Part shown: one piece after another, positions 39,761 through 46,966 of the stretch
Position numbering within the stretch: the stretch's first letter is position 1
Layout of the letters: each line of letters starts with the position of its first letter
Assembly (NCBI RefSeq): GCF_018383585.1
Contig: NZ_JAHAMK010000002.1
Span: 124,001 to 188,000 of the forward strand
Length of the DNA: 64,000 bases
Origin: Microvirga sp. 3-52
GTDB taxonomy: Bacteria > Pseudomonadota > Alphaproteobacteria > Rhizobiales > Beijerinckiaceae
Reading direction: 5' to 3'
Position numbers and translations under genes: made by a program
The notes under the pieces: generated by a model
Told to the model about the DNA's origin: nothing
Seen by the model: only the letters and a program-made list of their open reading frames with translations
Database searches by the model: none

Positions 39761-40894
39761 CTAGTTGGCCACCTTCCTCTCGTAAGTCTCGAGAATGTCG
39801 TTGAAGTAAGGGCCGATCGGGAACGGCTTGCCGTTCGCCGCGAGCGTATCCGGCGGGATGTCTGCGAAGAGCTGGTTCCAGGCGGCCTGATCGAGCTTGC
39901 CTTCCAGGTTCTTGGCATCGATGCCCGGATACCAGTTGAAGCGTTTCACGATGCCTTCCGCCTGCACGTCCGGGCTCGTCGCAAGGGCGATAAACTCGGC
40001 GGCGAGCTTATCCTGCGCCGTCCTTGATGGAATGGCGTAGTACATCGGCTGGCCGGGCATGCCGGGCGAAACGAGCTTCAGGCGCATATTCGGCGGAAGC
40101 TTTCCGTCGGCCTTCCAGGTATAGAACATGTCCACCCAGACCGGGCCCATGGCGATCTCGCCGCGGTTGAGCATGTCAAGCGTGCCCGCATTGCCGGGGG
40201 TGATGACCACGTTCTGGTTGAATTCCTTCAGATCGGCCATCGCCTTGTCCCAGGTCGCCTTCGTGGCGGCATCGTAAGGACCCTTTTCGAGCTTTGCCGC
40301 ATCGCCGCCGAAGGCGGAAATCCACCCGGTAACGAAAGCGACGCCGGACATACCGCCCTTGATGCCGTTATAGCCGAATTGCTTCGGGTTCTTCTTCACC
40401 CAGTCGCGCAGCTCGGCGTAATTGTTGGGCGGATTCTTGATCAGATCCGGATTGTAGGCGATCGCCGTCTGCGAATGGAACATGGGCATGACGTAGCCGG
40501 AGACATCCGTGCCGAGCGAGTTCGTGGCCGTGTCTCGGGTCACCAGCTTTCCGGTCGGAAGTGAGTCGCGATACTTCTTGAGCAGCTCGTCCTTCACCAT
40601 CGTGCCTGCGGCCTTCTGGTGAATGACCACCACGTCGAAATCCGCGTTGGCGCCGGCCTTCTTCTGCGCATCGAGCTTCTCGAAGATCTTCTGCGATCCG
40701 CCGTCTCCCGGCCCGGTGCCGACGGCCACGACCTTCACACCCGGATGGCTCTTCTCGAAGAGTGGCCCGAGATAATCCTTGATGTAATCGACCATGTTCT
40801 GGTCGCCGGCAGTCGCGACGTTGAGCGTCTGCGCACTCGCCGCACTGCTCATCAGAAGGGCTGCGAGTCCCGCAGCCAGTAAGCTTTTATGCAT
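39761..40894 (-). CDS. ABC transporter periplasmic substrate-binding protein, family 1, 377 aa
   Basis: A Sec signal peptide (HKSLLAAGLAALLMSSAASAQ, cleavage near residue 22) leads into a type II periplasmic binding fold (TLNVATAGDQNMVDYIKDYLGPLFEKSHPGVKV ... FDVVVIHQKAAGT). GGGAGG precedes ATG 40894. The ligand cannot be read from sequence. With PotB/PotC-like permeases and an EEP hydrolase in the operon, a phosphorylated organic compound is a fair guess. Its start overlaps the ATPase stop by eight bases. Confidence 0.9.
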   Translation of the reverse strand: MHKSLLAAGLAALLMSSAASAQTLNVATAGDQNMVDYIKDYLGPLFEKSHPGVKVVAVGTGPGDGGSQKIFEKLDAQKKAGANADFDVVVIHQKAAGTMVKDELLKKYRDSLPTGKLVTRDTATNSLGTDVSGYVMPMFHSQTAIAYNPDLIKNPPNNYAELRDWVKKNPKQFGYNGIKGGMSGVAFVTGWISAFGGDAAKLEKGPYDAATKATWDKAMADLKEFNQNVVITPGNAGTLDMLNRGEIAMGPVWVDMFYTWKADGKLPPNMRLKLVSPGMPGQPMYYAIPSRTAQDKLAAEFIALATSPDVQAEGIVKRFNWYPGIDAKNLEGKLDQAAWNQLFADIPPDTLAANGKPFPIGPYFNDILETYERKVAN

Positions 40895-41978
40895 GGTGTC
40901 CTCCCGTTGTCTGGGTTTTGGGAAACAGGTGCAACGACGCCAGCGGCAGGCGCAGGCCAACCGGGCGGTCGAGCTCGTGATAGCGATCGTCCGTCACAGT
41001 GAAGTGACGGTCGCCGATGGCGGCCACGTACCTGTAGTGTCCTCCGGGATACGTTCTCTGCGTGATTTTTCCCGGTAGGACGATCGAGCCGTCGATCCGT
41101 GCATGCGGATCGACGAGCGAAGCGATATCGTCGCGAAAGTAGGCGGTTACGTGCCCGACGGGCACGTCTGCGCCGAGGGCCGTCGCCGTGCTGTCGTCAA
41201 CCCTGACCTCGACACCGGCCCCCGAGGGGCGGACATCCAGGTCGAGGGTGTTCTCCGCCCCCATGAAGCTGGCCACGAAGGGCGAGTTCGGGCGGTCGTA
41301 AACCTCCTTCGGAGACCCGACCTGCGCAATCCGTCCGGCATCCATCACGACGATCCGGTCGGCCATGGTCATGGCCTCCTCCCGATCATGCGTGACATGG
41401 ATCGCCGTGAAGCCGAGACGGTTCTGAAGAGACTTGATTTCCGATCGAAGCTGGATGCGCACCTTGGCGTCCAGATTGGACAGGGGCTCGTCGAGAAGCA
41501 GGATTCCGGGCTCGATGGCCAAGGCCCGCCCCAGGGCCACGCGCTGGCGCTGGCCTCCCGACAGATCCGTCACCTTCCGGTCTTCGAGGCCGGACAGGTT
41601 CAGCATCTTCAGCACGCTGGCGACGCGGGCCCGGATCTCCTCTTTGGGGAGCCCGCGCAAGCGGAGGCCATAGCCCACGTTGCCGAGGACGGTCATGTGC
41701 GGCCAGAGAGCATAGGACTGGAACATCATGGCCATGCCGCGCTTCTCTGGCGGCATGTTCACCACATCCCGGCCGGACAGGCGGATCGCTCCGCCGGCAG
41801 CCTTCTGAAATCCGGCAATGGTCCGCAATAATGTGGTCTTCCCGCAGCCGGAGGAGCCCAGAATGGCTATGAACTCGCCAGGCGCAACTGAAAGGCTGAC
41901 CCCATGGAGCACCCGCTGACTGCCATAACTGACCTGAAGGTGATCGACATCGATCGCGGCCAAGACAGAACTGTCCAC
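40887..41978 (-). CDS. ABC transporter ATPase, PotA/UgpC-like, 363 aa
   Basis: Walker A is GSSGCGKTT, the signature is LSGGQRQRVALGRALA, Walker B is ILLLDEPLSNLD and the switch histidine is in HVTHDREEA. A C-terminal TOBE-type regulatory domain (about residues 240-355) is present, as in PotA/UgpC/FbpC ATPases. I chose GTG 41978, which follows GGGAGG by about ten bases; the frame is open to 42035. It is the first gene of the five-gene operon ATPase, binding protein, permease, permease, EEP hydrolase. Confidence 0.92.
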   Translation of the reverse strand: MDSSVLAAIDVDHLQVSYGSQRVLHGVSLSVAPGEFIAILGSSGCGKTTLLRTIAGFQKAAGGAIRLSGRDVVNMPPEKRGMAMMFQSYALWPHMTVLGNVGYGLRLRGLPKEEIRARVASVLKMLNLSGLEDRKVTDLSGGQRQRVALGRALAIEPGILLLDEPLSNLDAKVRIQLRSEIKSLQNRLGFTAIHVTHDREEAMTMADRIVVMDAGRIAQVGSPKEVYDRPNSPFVASFMGAENTLDLDVRPSGAGVEVRVDDSTATALGADVPVGHVTAYFRDDIASLVDPHARIDGSIVLPGKITQRTYPGGHYRYVAAIGDRHFTVTDDRYHELDRPVGLRLPLASLHLFPKTQTTGGHHA

Positions 41979-42147
41979 GTCTAAGTATCCTCCCGAACGC
42001 GCTTTTCCGCGTCTCTTATCGAAGGAGAAGATCACATTTGGATGTCAGTGGGAAGTGTACCCTACGGTCACTCGCCTCCCTCCGAATCTCCCGCCCACAA
42101 CCAAGCCTGGTCAGGAGGGAGCGCATCGGGGCAATGCAGGTCCATCA

Positions 42148-42178
42148 AATGAAAACCGCCCTCTTTGGGCGGTTTTCC
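42148..42178 (-). terminator. Terminator of the Gly/Trp-repeat protein gene
   Basis: A near-perfect stem GAAAACCGCCC / GGGCGGTTTTC surrounds the loop TCTTT at 42150-42176. Read on the minus strand it ends GGCGGTTTTCATTTG and lies about 50 bases after the stop at 42225. The symmetry would also allow it to act on the plus strand. Confidence 0.8.
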
Positions 42179-42224
42179 GTCTGTTCCAGGGTAGAGCCGC
42201 CCAGCCGGGGCCGCCTTCGATGTT

Positions 42225-42860
42225 TCAGCGGTACACGCCTTCGATCCGACGGATATGCCTGACGTTTCGTCGACCGACCGAGCCGGTTGTCACCACGTCG
42301 CGACGAACGGCTCGCACCACGCGACCACGGTCCCGATAAACGACACGCGTTACGGTACGAGGCTGGCGATAGACAACCCGTGTCCTATAGACCGGCTCGC
42401 GATAGACCACACGGGTCCGATAAACAGGGGCAGGCCGGTAGACGACCCGGGTGACGGGAGCCGAGTAGTAGCCGTAGGACGGGTAGCCGTATCCATCGGC
42501 CGGGTAATTATAGGCTGCCGGATAGCCGTAGCCGTACCGGTACCCGTAGGCTGGATAGCCGCCATATGGGTAACCGTAGCCATAGGCAGGAGTAGCTGCG
42601 GCGGTGATCAGACCACCCAGAACGGCGCCACCGATCAGGCCGGCGGCAAGCGCACCGCCCCCGCCCCAGCCGCCACGGCGGTAGTAGGTGGGATAGTAGC
42701 CGCCACGCCAACCACCGCCACGCCAACCACCGCCACGCCAACCACCGCCGTGCCAACCACCACCGTGCCAACCGCCGCCGCGCCATCGCTGGGCTTCAGC
42801 AGAGCCGATGCTCGCAACGGTGATCGCAGCCACACCTGCCAGTAACGCTAGCTTTTTCAT
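42225..42860 (-). CDS. Secreted Gly/Trp- and Tyr/Arg-repeat protein, 211 aa
   Basis: A signal peptide (MKKLALLAGVAAITVASIGSAEAQ, 24 residues) precedes six tandem five-residue repeats of WRGGG/WHGGG, a Gly/Ala-rich hydrophobic patch (GGGGALAAGLIGGAVLGGLITAAA), a Tyr/Gly/Pro segment (YGYPYGGYPAYGY) and a C-terminal series of VVYRxPVYRTR repeats. The design is that of a low-complexity, basic envelope or secreted protein. Similar proteins are common and uncharacterised in Rhizobiales. GAGG six bases before ATG 42860 decides the start over ATG 42884. Confidence 0.85.
   Translation of the reverse strand: MKKLALLAGVAAITVASIGSAEAQRWRGGGWHGGGWHGGGWRGGGWRGGGWRGGYYPTYYRRGGWGGGGALAAGLIGGAVLGGLITAAATPAYGYGYPYGGYPAYGYRYGYGYPAAYNYPADGYGYPSYGYYSAPVTRVVYRPAPVYRTRVVYREPVYRTRVVYRQPRTVTRVVYRDRGRVVRAVRRDVVTTGSVGRRNVRHIRRIEGVYR
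42700..42785. repeat. Tandem 15-bp repeats inside the Gly/Trp protein gene
   Basis: About 5.5 copies of a 15-bp unit (CCACGCCAACCACCG on the plus strand), with C-to-T changes giving Arg or His codons, encode the WRGGG/WHGGG repeats. Copy number could vary between strains. Confidence 0.85.
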
Positions 42861-43038
42861 GACCAACCTCATGAGAAGTGGCAAATACCCTTCAATAACA
42901 AAATAATTCGGAAGCCTGAGCTTTGGTTCGCAGCTTGGCCGATGAACGCGCTTCTTTCTTTAGAGAATTCAAGGGTTTCTGAACAGATTGTCAGAATTTC
43001 TTGCGGTTTCTGGACGGGAAGGTTCGCATAGCCAACCA

Positions 43039-43200
43039 CTAGGTTGAAGTCTGGGAGCAAGTGATCCGGCTGGTTGCCTCGCGCCACACCGCCTTGCGCC
43101 GCTTGGCCAGGGCAAGATCCTGTCCGTGCTCGAAGGCAACAGGATCGAGGAAGACGACGAGATCTTCGATCCGCCGGTCCTGAGTATCGGGTTTTTCCAT
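43039..43200 (-). CDS. Candidate small soluble protein, 53 aa
   Basis: GAGG lies seven bases before ATG 43200. The peptide (start MEKPDTQDRRIEDLVVFLDP, then AFEHGQDLALAKRRKAVWREAT) is charged and helix-forming, unlike random GC-rich translation. I recognise no family. A weak EcfG-like promoter match lies upstream. Two longer frames over the same bases are low-quality and lack ribosome-binding sites. Confidence 0.45.
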   Translation of the reverse strand: MEKPDTQDRRIEDLVVFLDPVAFEHGQDLALAKRRKAVWREATSRITCSQTST

Positions 43201-43245
43201 CTTTTGCCCTCAGCGTAGACATCGTTCTCCGACGCGGACGGAAAG

Positions 43246-43270
43246 AACAGGCAGGCCGGCGCGGAGTTCC
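43246..43270 (-). promoter_or_regulatory. Weak EcfG-like promoter upstream of the 53-residue ORF
   Basis: On the minus strand GGAAC (43270-43266), 16 bases, then TGTT (43249-43246). Spacing is right but the first base of the -10 is T instead of C. Confidence 0.4.
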
Positions 43271-43321
43271 GGGCGTCGGCGTCCGGCGGGTGCTCGGGCT
43301 TTCCCGTGGCGCGCCGGCTAC

Positions 43322-43957
43322 TCAACGAGCATAGACCTGAGAGCGCGGAAAGATCGTGTTTCCGGCCACGACCTGTGCAATCACGCCAGCGATCTTGTCG
43401 CCTCCCTTGGCGGAGGGCTCGATAGGATTTGCGTAGTCGTCGGGCTCGTCGCAGATCAGGCGAAGGTCGATGAGGTGGAGCCTGCGGGTGAAAGCCTCGC
43501 GGGTAATGACATCGTTGAAAATCGACAGGGCCGTCACGACGAGACGCTGCTCCTGTGGCTCAGGGAAGCGCGCGTCGTAGATCGTGCAGAGCGCCGTCGG
43601 GAGCCGCCGCTCCAGGATCGCATCCAGCATGGCGCGATAGTTGCGGGCGAATTCGTCCCGCACGTCCGCGAATCTCGTCATCACCTCCGCCACCGAACGA
43701 GCCTGTTCGCGCAGGATTCCGCTGTTGCGCAGGGCATCGTTGCCGCCGACGCTCACGACAAGATGGCTGGCGTCGGCGGGCGTTCGCGGCACCTGATGTG
43801 CGACTCCCGTCGTGACGGCTCCATCGACCGCGCAGAGAGTCGCCTTCGAGCCTGAGGGGAGCTTGGCACGGACCTGCGCCACCACGTCAGGCTCGCCACG
43901 ACGCACATAGGCGCCATTGTCGAAGATGCTGTCGCCCAGGAGAACCACGTGGGTCAT
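43322..43957 (-). CDS. SGNH/GDSL-family hydrolase, 211 aa
   Basis: The N-terminus VVLLGDSIFDNGAYV holds the block I nucleophile Ser10, and SVGGNDA is block III with its Asn. The usual block V DxxH near the C-terminus is not evident; the corresponding region reads NPIEPSAKGGDKIAG, so the catalytic histidine may be missing or replaced. There is no signal peptide, so it is predicted to be cytosolic. Its start overlaps the stop of the receiver gene (ATGA), so the two are translationally coupled. Confidence 0.85.
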   Translation of the reverse strand: MTHVVLLGDSIFDNGAYVRRGEPDVVAQVRAKLPSGSKATLCAVDGAVTTGVAHQVPRTPADASHLVVSVGGNDALRNSGILREQARSVAEVMTRFADVRDEFARNYRAMLDAILERRLPTALCTIYDARFPEPQEQRLVVTALSIFNDVITREAFTRRLHLIDLRLICDEPDDYANPIEPSAKGGDKIAGVIAQVVAGNTIFPRSQVYAR

Positions 43958-44337
43958 GAGTCTCTCCCGAGCAGCCGGTTCAAAGTCGAAACGAGATGAG
44001 TCGTCAGGTAGGGCTTGGCGATGAACTCACCGCCTTCCGGTACAGGGCCCGATGTCGCATCCGAATGACCCGACATCAGCACCACCGCCACGTCCGGCCA
44101 GTGAATGCGCGCCCTCTCCGCCAGTTCGACCCCGTCCATCTTTCCGGGAACATGAGCATCGACCACGAGGCCCTGCACGGCCGAGCTTTTTTCGAGGAAT
44201 GCCACGGCCTCGTCCGAGTCTGCGGCCTCCACAACCTCGAAGGAAGCCCCCCGCAGGTGGTCGGCAACGGCTTGGCGGATGGTCGGCTCCTCGTCCACGA
44301 GCACGATCAGAGGGGATTGCTGTTGTATCGAAGGCAC
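43954..44337 (-). CDS. Single-domain response regulator (receiver only), 127 aa
   Basis: The CheY-like fold has the acidic pair Asp15/Glu16 in VLVDEEPT, the phosphoacceptor Asp60 in LVVDAHVPG, a Ser in LMSGHSD and the conserved Lys108 in FIAKPY. There is no output domain. GTG 44337 is preceded by GGAGGAG; the frame is open further but not protein-like. No histidine kinase is nearby. It is coupled to the SGNH hydrolase and is divergent from a gene with a strong EcfG-type promoter. Single-domain receivers act in the phosphorelay to the EcfG anti-anti-sigma system in related bacteria, a possible but unproven role here. Confidence 0.88.
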   Translation of the reverse strand: MPSIQQQSPLIVLVDEEPTIRQAVADHLRGASFEVVEAADSDEAVAFLEKSSAVQGLVVDAHVPGKMDGVELAERARIHWPDVAVVLMSGHSDATSGPVPEGGEFIAKPYLTTHLVSTLNRLLGRDS

Positions 44338-44375
44338 TCGTGCTCCTCCATCAGGGATGGAAACCGTGCCGGCAC

Positions 44376-44400
44376 AACTTGGCGCAAGCGGCCTTGTTCC
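44376..44400 (-). promoter_or_regulatory. EcfG-like promoter of the receiver-SGNH operon
   Basis: On the minus strand GGAAC (44400-44396), 16 bases, then AGTT (44379-44376). One mismatch to CGTT. It lies back to back with the good plus-strand match at 44416. Confidence 0.45.
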
Positions 44401-44415
44401 GGATGATCCGTGTGA

Positions 44416-44441
44416 GGAACGTCGCGTCCCTGGCAGACGTT
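44416..44441 (+). promoter_or_regulatory. EcfG-type general stress promoter for the 78-residue protein
   Basis: GGAAC (44416-44420), 17 bases, then CGTT (44438-44441). This is an exact consensus match 38 bases before ATG 44479. Confidence 0.75.
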
Positions 44442-44478
44442 GATTCACTAGCCCGAAAGCGGGCCGAGGAGAGATCAG

Positions 44479-44715
44479 ATGCTGGAGACATTCAGAGTAT
44501 CCGCACTGACGATGGTGCTGATGGCGTGGAGTGCCATCGCCGTAGCCCAAACAACCCCAGGGGGCACACCTGGAGGCGCGACAGCCCCGCCAGCAGGAAC
44601 CACGACCGACGCCGCAGACGGTGGAATGAACTGGCTCTGGATCATTGCCTTGATCGCGGTGGTGGCCGTCCTGCTCTTCTACTTCCTGGGTCGCGGCCGG
44701 AGCACCCGGATCTGA
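44479..44715 (+). CDS. Small membrane protein of unknown function, 78 aa
   Basis: A cleavable or uncleaved N-terminal hydrophobic stretch ends at IAVAQ (about residue 24). A Gly/Thr/Pro/Ala-rich linker of 25 residues follows, then one membrane helix (WLWIIALIAVVAVLLFYFL) and a basic C-terminus GRGRSTRI. GAGGAGAG lies upstream of ATG. The exact EcfG-type promoter points to a general-stress envelope role. Confidence 0.75.
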   Translation: MLETFRVSALTMVLMAWSAIAVAQTTPGGTPGGATAPPAGTTTDAADGGMNWLWIIALIAVVAVLLFYFLGRGRSTRI

Positions 44716-44735
44716 AGGCCAAGTCCCCTCAGCGG

Positions 44736-45002
44736 TCACGCCGACGGTGGGTCCCCGTCTGCTCGAATGAAGGAGCTGAAGTTTTCGAGCCAAGATACCA
44801 GCCACAGCTCCAGGGCTGTTTTGGCTGCCTGTTCCGTCGGCCCATAACCCCAGGCATCCTCCTGCAGGGGCGTCGACCAGATCCAGAATCTGTTGCTACC
44901 GTCGTAAGCCACGCTTCCCACCTCGATGGGGCCGACGAAACCGACATGGCGGTTGAGCGGCACACCGGCCACCTGGTCCTGCTGCCACCGAATCCTGCTC
45001 AT
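44736..45002 (-). CDS. Small soluble protein of unknown function, 88 aa
   Basis: The sequence begins MSRIRWQQDQVAGVPLNRHVGFVGPIEVGSVAYDGSN and is rich in tryptophan (WIWSTPLQEDAWGYG, LELWLVSWLENF). ATG 45002 is preceded by GAGCGGCGG; the frame is open upstream to 45161, but that part overlaps the divergent EcfG promoter. I recognise no family. Its 3' end is 20 bases from the convergent 78-residue gene. Confidence 0.6.
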   Translation of the reverse strand: MSRIRWQQDQVAGVPLNRHVGFVGPIEVGSVAYDGSNRFWIWSTPLQEDAWGYGPTEQAAKTALELWLVSWLENFSSFIRADGDPPSA

Positions 45003-45075
45003 CCGCCGCTCTGCCTTTCGCTCCTTGCGAACTAGAGCACGCCCGTCTCCGCACAAGCTGCCTCGAACAGGGCAA

Positions 45076-45101
45076 GGAACAGCCCGTATCAGAACAACGT
45101 T
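45076..45101 (+). promoter_or_regulatory. EcfG-type general stress promoter for SPW protein 2
   Basis: GGAAC (45076-45080), 17 bases, then CGTT (45098-45101). This is an exact consensus match 34 bases before ATG 45135. Confidence 0.75.
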
Positions 45102-45134
45102 GGTGCGAACGCGATGGAGCAAGGGGATGTCGGC

Positions 45135-45509
45135 ATGCGTTTCATACCCACCAGTGTACATGGTGTGATCGACTATCTCTGGGGTCTGGCGCTCCTCGCG
45201 GCCCCGTGGCTCTTCGGCTTTGCCGATGTGCCGGCAGCGAAATGGACAGCCGTGACCTTCGGTTTAGGTGCGATCCTGTACTCCGCACTCACCGCCTATG
45301 AGTTCGGCGTTCTCAAAATTCTGCCGGTGTCCCTCCACCTCATTCTCGATGGGATCGGCGGGGGCGCGCTCGCTGCCTCCGCGTTCCTGTTCGGCTTCTC
45401 CGATCAGGTCTTTTGGCCGCATGTTCTCTTCGGCCTCTTCTCCGTCACGGCCAGCCTCGTCACCCGCATGGAAACGATGCTGCCGACCGGCCACCGGGAG
45501 CCTGTCTAG
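45135..45509 (+). CDS. SPW-repeat membrane protein, 124 aa (copy 2)
   Basis: Two SPW-type repeats, each a helix pair (MRFIPTSVHGVIDYLWGLALLAAPWLFGFAD and LHLILDGIGGGALAASAFLFGFSDQVFWPH). It is clearly paralogous to the protein at 17429. AAGGGG eight bases before ATG 45135 decides the start over ATG 45114. The strong EcfG-type promoter indicates stress induction. The zinc-ribbon gene follows on the same strand. Confidence 0.85.
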   Translation: MRFIPTSVHGVIDYLWGLALLAAPWLFGFADVPAAKWTAVTFGLGAILYSALTAYEFGVLKILPVSLHLILDGIGGGALAASAFLFGFSDQVFWPHVLFGLFSVTASLVTRMETMLPTGHREPV

Positions 45510-45578
45510 AGATTGGGACTGCTCGGTTGACCAAGGCGTGCGAGAGGCGCAGCATCGGGGCTCTCGAGGGAGGCGCCC

Positions 45579-45761
45579 ATGTTCGAACAAGCTGTCCAAG
45601 TGAGCGAGGCGTTCCGCGAAAGTGCACGGCAGATGCACGGGTCGCTTCATATGGCGCTGAAAGGCTGCCCCGAATGCCGGACAACACAGATGATCGCATC
45701 CCCCGTTCTGGGTATCTGCGAGGATTGCGGTTCGGGTCTGGTCGTGCTGCCGCGCGAATAG
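45579..45761 (+). CDS. Zinc-ribbon miniprotein, 60 aa
   Basis: Residues 1-25 are helical and charged. Residues 30-50 hold two CxxC pairs (C30-PE-C33 and C47-ED-C50) separated by 13 residues, a small zinc ribbon. GGAGG precedes ATG. The family is unknown to me. It lies between SPW copy 2 and the FUSC gene on the same strand and may belong to the EcfG-driven transcript. Confidence 0.7.
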   Translation: MFEQAVQVSEAFRESARQMHGSLHMALKGCPECRTTQMIASPVLGICEDCGSGLVVLPRE

Positions 45762-45837
45762 GGCACGACGAAGCAGGTCGTCTTTCCCGTAGCGGGGCCC
45801 GTGAACCGCCCTCTATGCTCTGCGGCCGGAGAATCGC

Positions 45838-46959
45838 ATGGCATCGTCTGGGTGGATCGAACGGATACGCAACCGCATCGGAGCGCGTCCCGCGGAATTG
45901 AAGCTGGCGCTGCGGGTCACCATCGCGGGCATCTGCGCCTATGCCGTCACGAAGATTTTCGATCTGCCGCAGGGCTACTGGGCCGTGATTACGGCCGTCG
46001 TCGTCACGCAGGCAAGCGTCGGCGGGTCGCTCAAGGCTGCTGTCGAACGGTTCAGCGGCACCCTCGCCGGGGCGATTTATGGCGGCCTGATCGCTGCCCT
46101 CGTGCCCCATACTACCCCTCTGAGCTTGGGAATGGCCATCGCCCTGGCGTTGTTTCCATTAGCGCTTCTGGCAGCGGTGAACCCTGCGTTTCGGGTCGCA
46201 CCTATCACCTCGCTCATCATGCTTCTGCCGCCCACCGGGCAGGCCATAGGCCCCCTTGCCTCCGCGCTCGATCGGGTGCTGGAGATCACACTCGGCAATA
46301 TTGTCGGTGTGGCGGTCTCCCTCCTTATCCTGCCGGCACGAGCGCATACCCTGATGACCGACGCTGCGGCCAAGGTCGTGTCCCTGAACGCCGAGCTGTT
46401 CTCCGTTTTCATCGAGGAGCTGGCGGCCACCCCACAAGGACGCGCGCCCCTTCAGAAGCTCCACCCCCAGATCCGTTCCGCCTTGAAGAAGGCGGAGGCG
46501 GCCGCCGAAGAGGCCGCGCGGGAAAGACAAAGCCACCTGACGGAAGCCCCCGATCCGGAGCCGCTCATCCGTACGCTCTATCGGGTGCGTCATGATCTGG
46601 TGATGATCGGCCGCGCGGCCTCCACGCCCCTGCCGGTTCCGATTCGGGAGAGGCTCGGCCCTTCTCTCATCGCCCTGCATGAGGCGACTCGCGCTCTGCT
46701 CCTCGATCTCGCGCAGGCACTTCAGCATCGCAAGGCCCCGCCCGAGCCCCATGCCTTTCAGGAAGCCCTGAATGCCTTCAGCAGCGAGGCGGAAGCGCTT
46801 AGGTCAGAGGCTCTCACGCGTGATCTGCCAGGGAAAACCTTCGGACAGGTCTTCGCTCTGGGCTTCGCGTTCGAGCAGTTCCAGAAGGACTTGAGCGATC
46901 TTCTGCTCCGCGCAGACGATCTCACCCTGGAGCCCGCCCACAAGGCTGCGGAGACTTGA
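45838..46959 (+). CDS. FUSC-family membrane protein (aromatic acid exporter type), 373 aa
   Basis: The N-terminal half (about residues 18-165) has six hydrophobic helices beginning LALRVTIAGICAYAVTKIFDLPQGYWAVITAVVVTQ, the FUSC signature. The C-terminal half is soluble and helical. Members with this half-size form one FUSC unit and probably act as dimers exporting aromatic or other hydrophobic acids. GGAG lies upstream of ATG 45838. The alpha/beta hydrolase gene follows eight bases after the stop. Confidence 0.88.
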   Translation: MASSGWIERIRNRIGARPAELKLALRVTIAGICAYAVTKIFDLPQGYWAVITAVVVTQASVGGSLKAAVERFSGTLAGAIYGGLIAALVPHTTPLSLGMAIALALFPLALLAAVNPAFRVAPITSLIMLLPPTGQAIGPLASALDRVLEITLGNIVGVAVSLLILPARAHTLMTDAAAKVVSLNAELFSVFIEELAATPQGRAPLQKLHPQIRSALKKAEAAAEEAARERQSHLTEAPDPEPLIRTLYRVRHDLVMIGRAASTPLPVPIRERLGPSLIALHEATRALLLDLAQALQHRKAPPEPHAFQEALNAFSSEAEALRSEALTRDLPGKTFGQVFALGFAFEQFQKDLSDLLLRADDLTLEPAHKAAET

Positions 46960-46966
46960 ACCGCTC

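Noticed and set aside
42700-42785. Short tandem repeats that might suggest a CRISPR array
   Set aside because: The 15-bp units are contiguous, in frame and encode WRGGG repeats in a secreted protein; there are no spacers and no cas genes.
42869-43325. Two frames of 117 and 118 codons on the minus strand
   Set aside because: They are low-complexity Arg/Ser/Pro translations without ribosome-binding sites and overlap the better-supported 53-codon gene.
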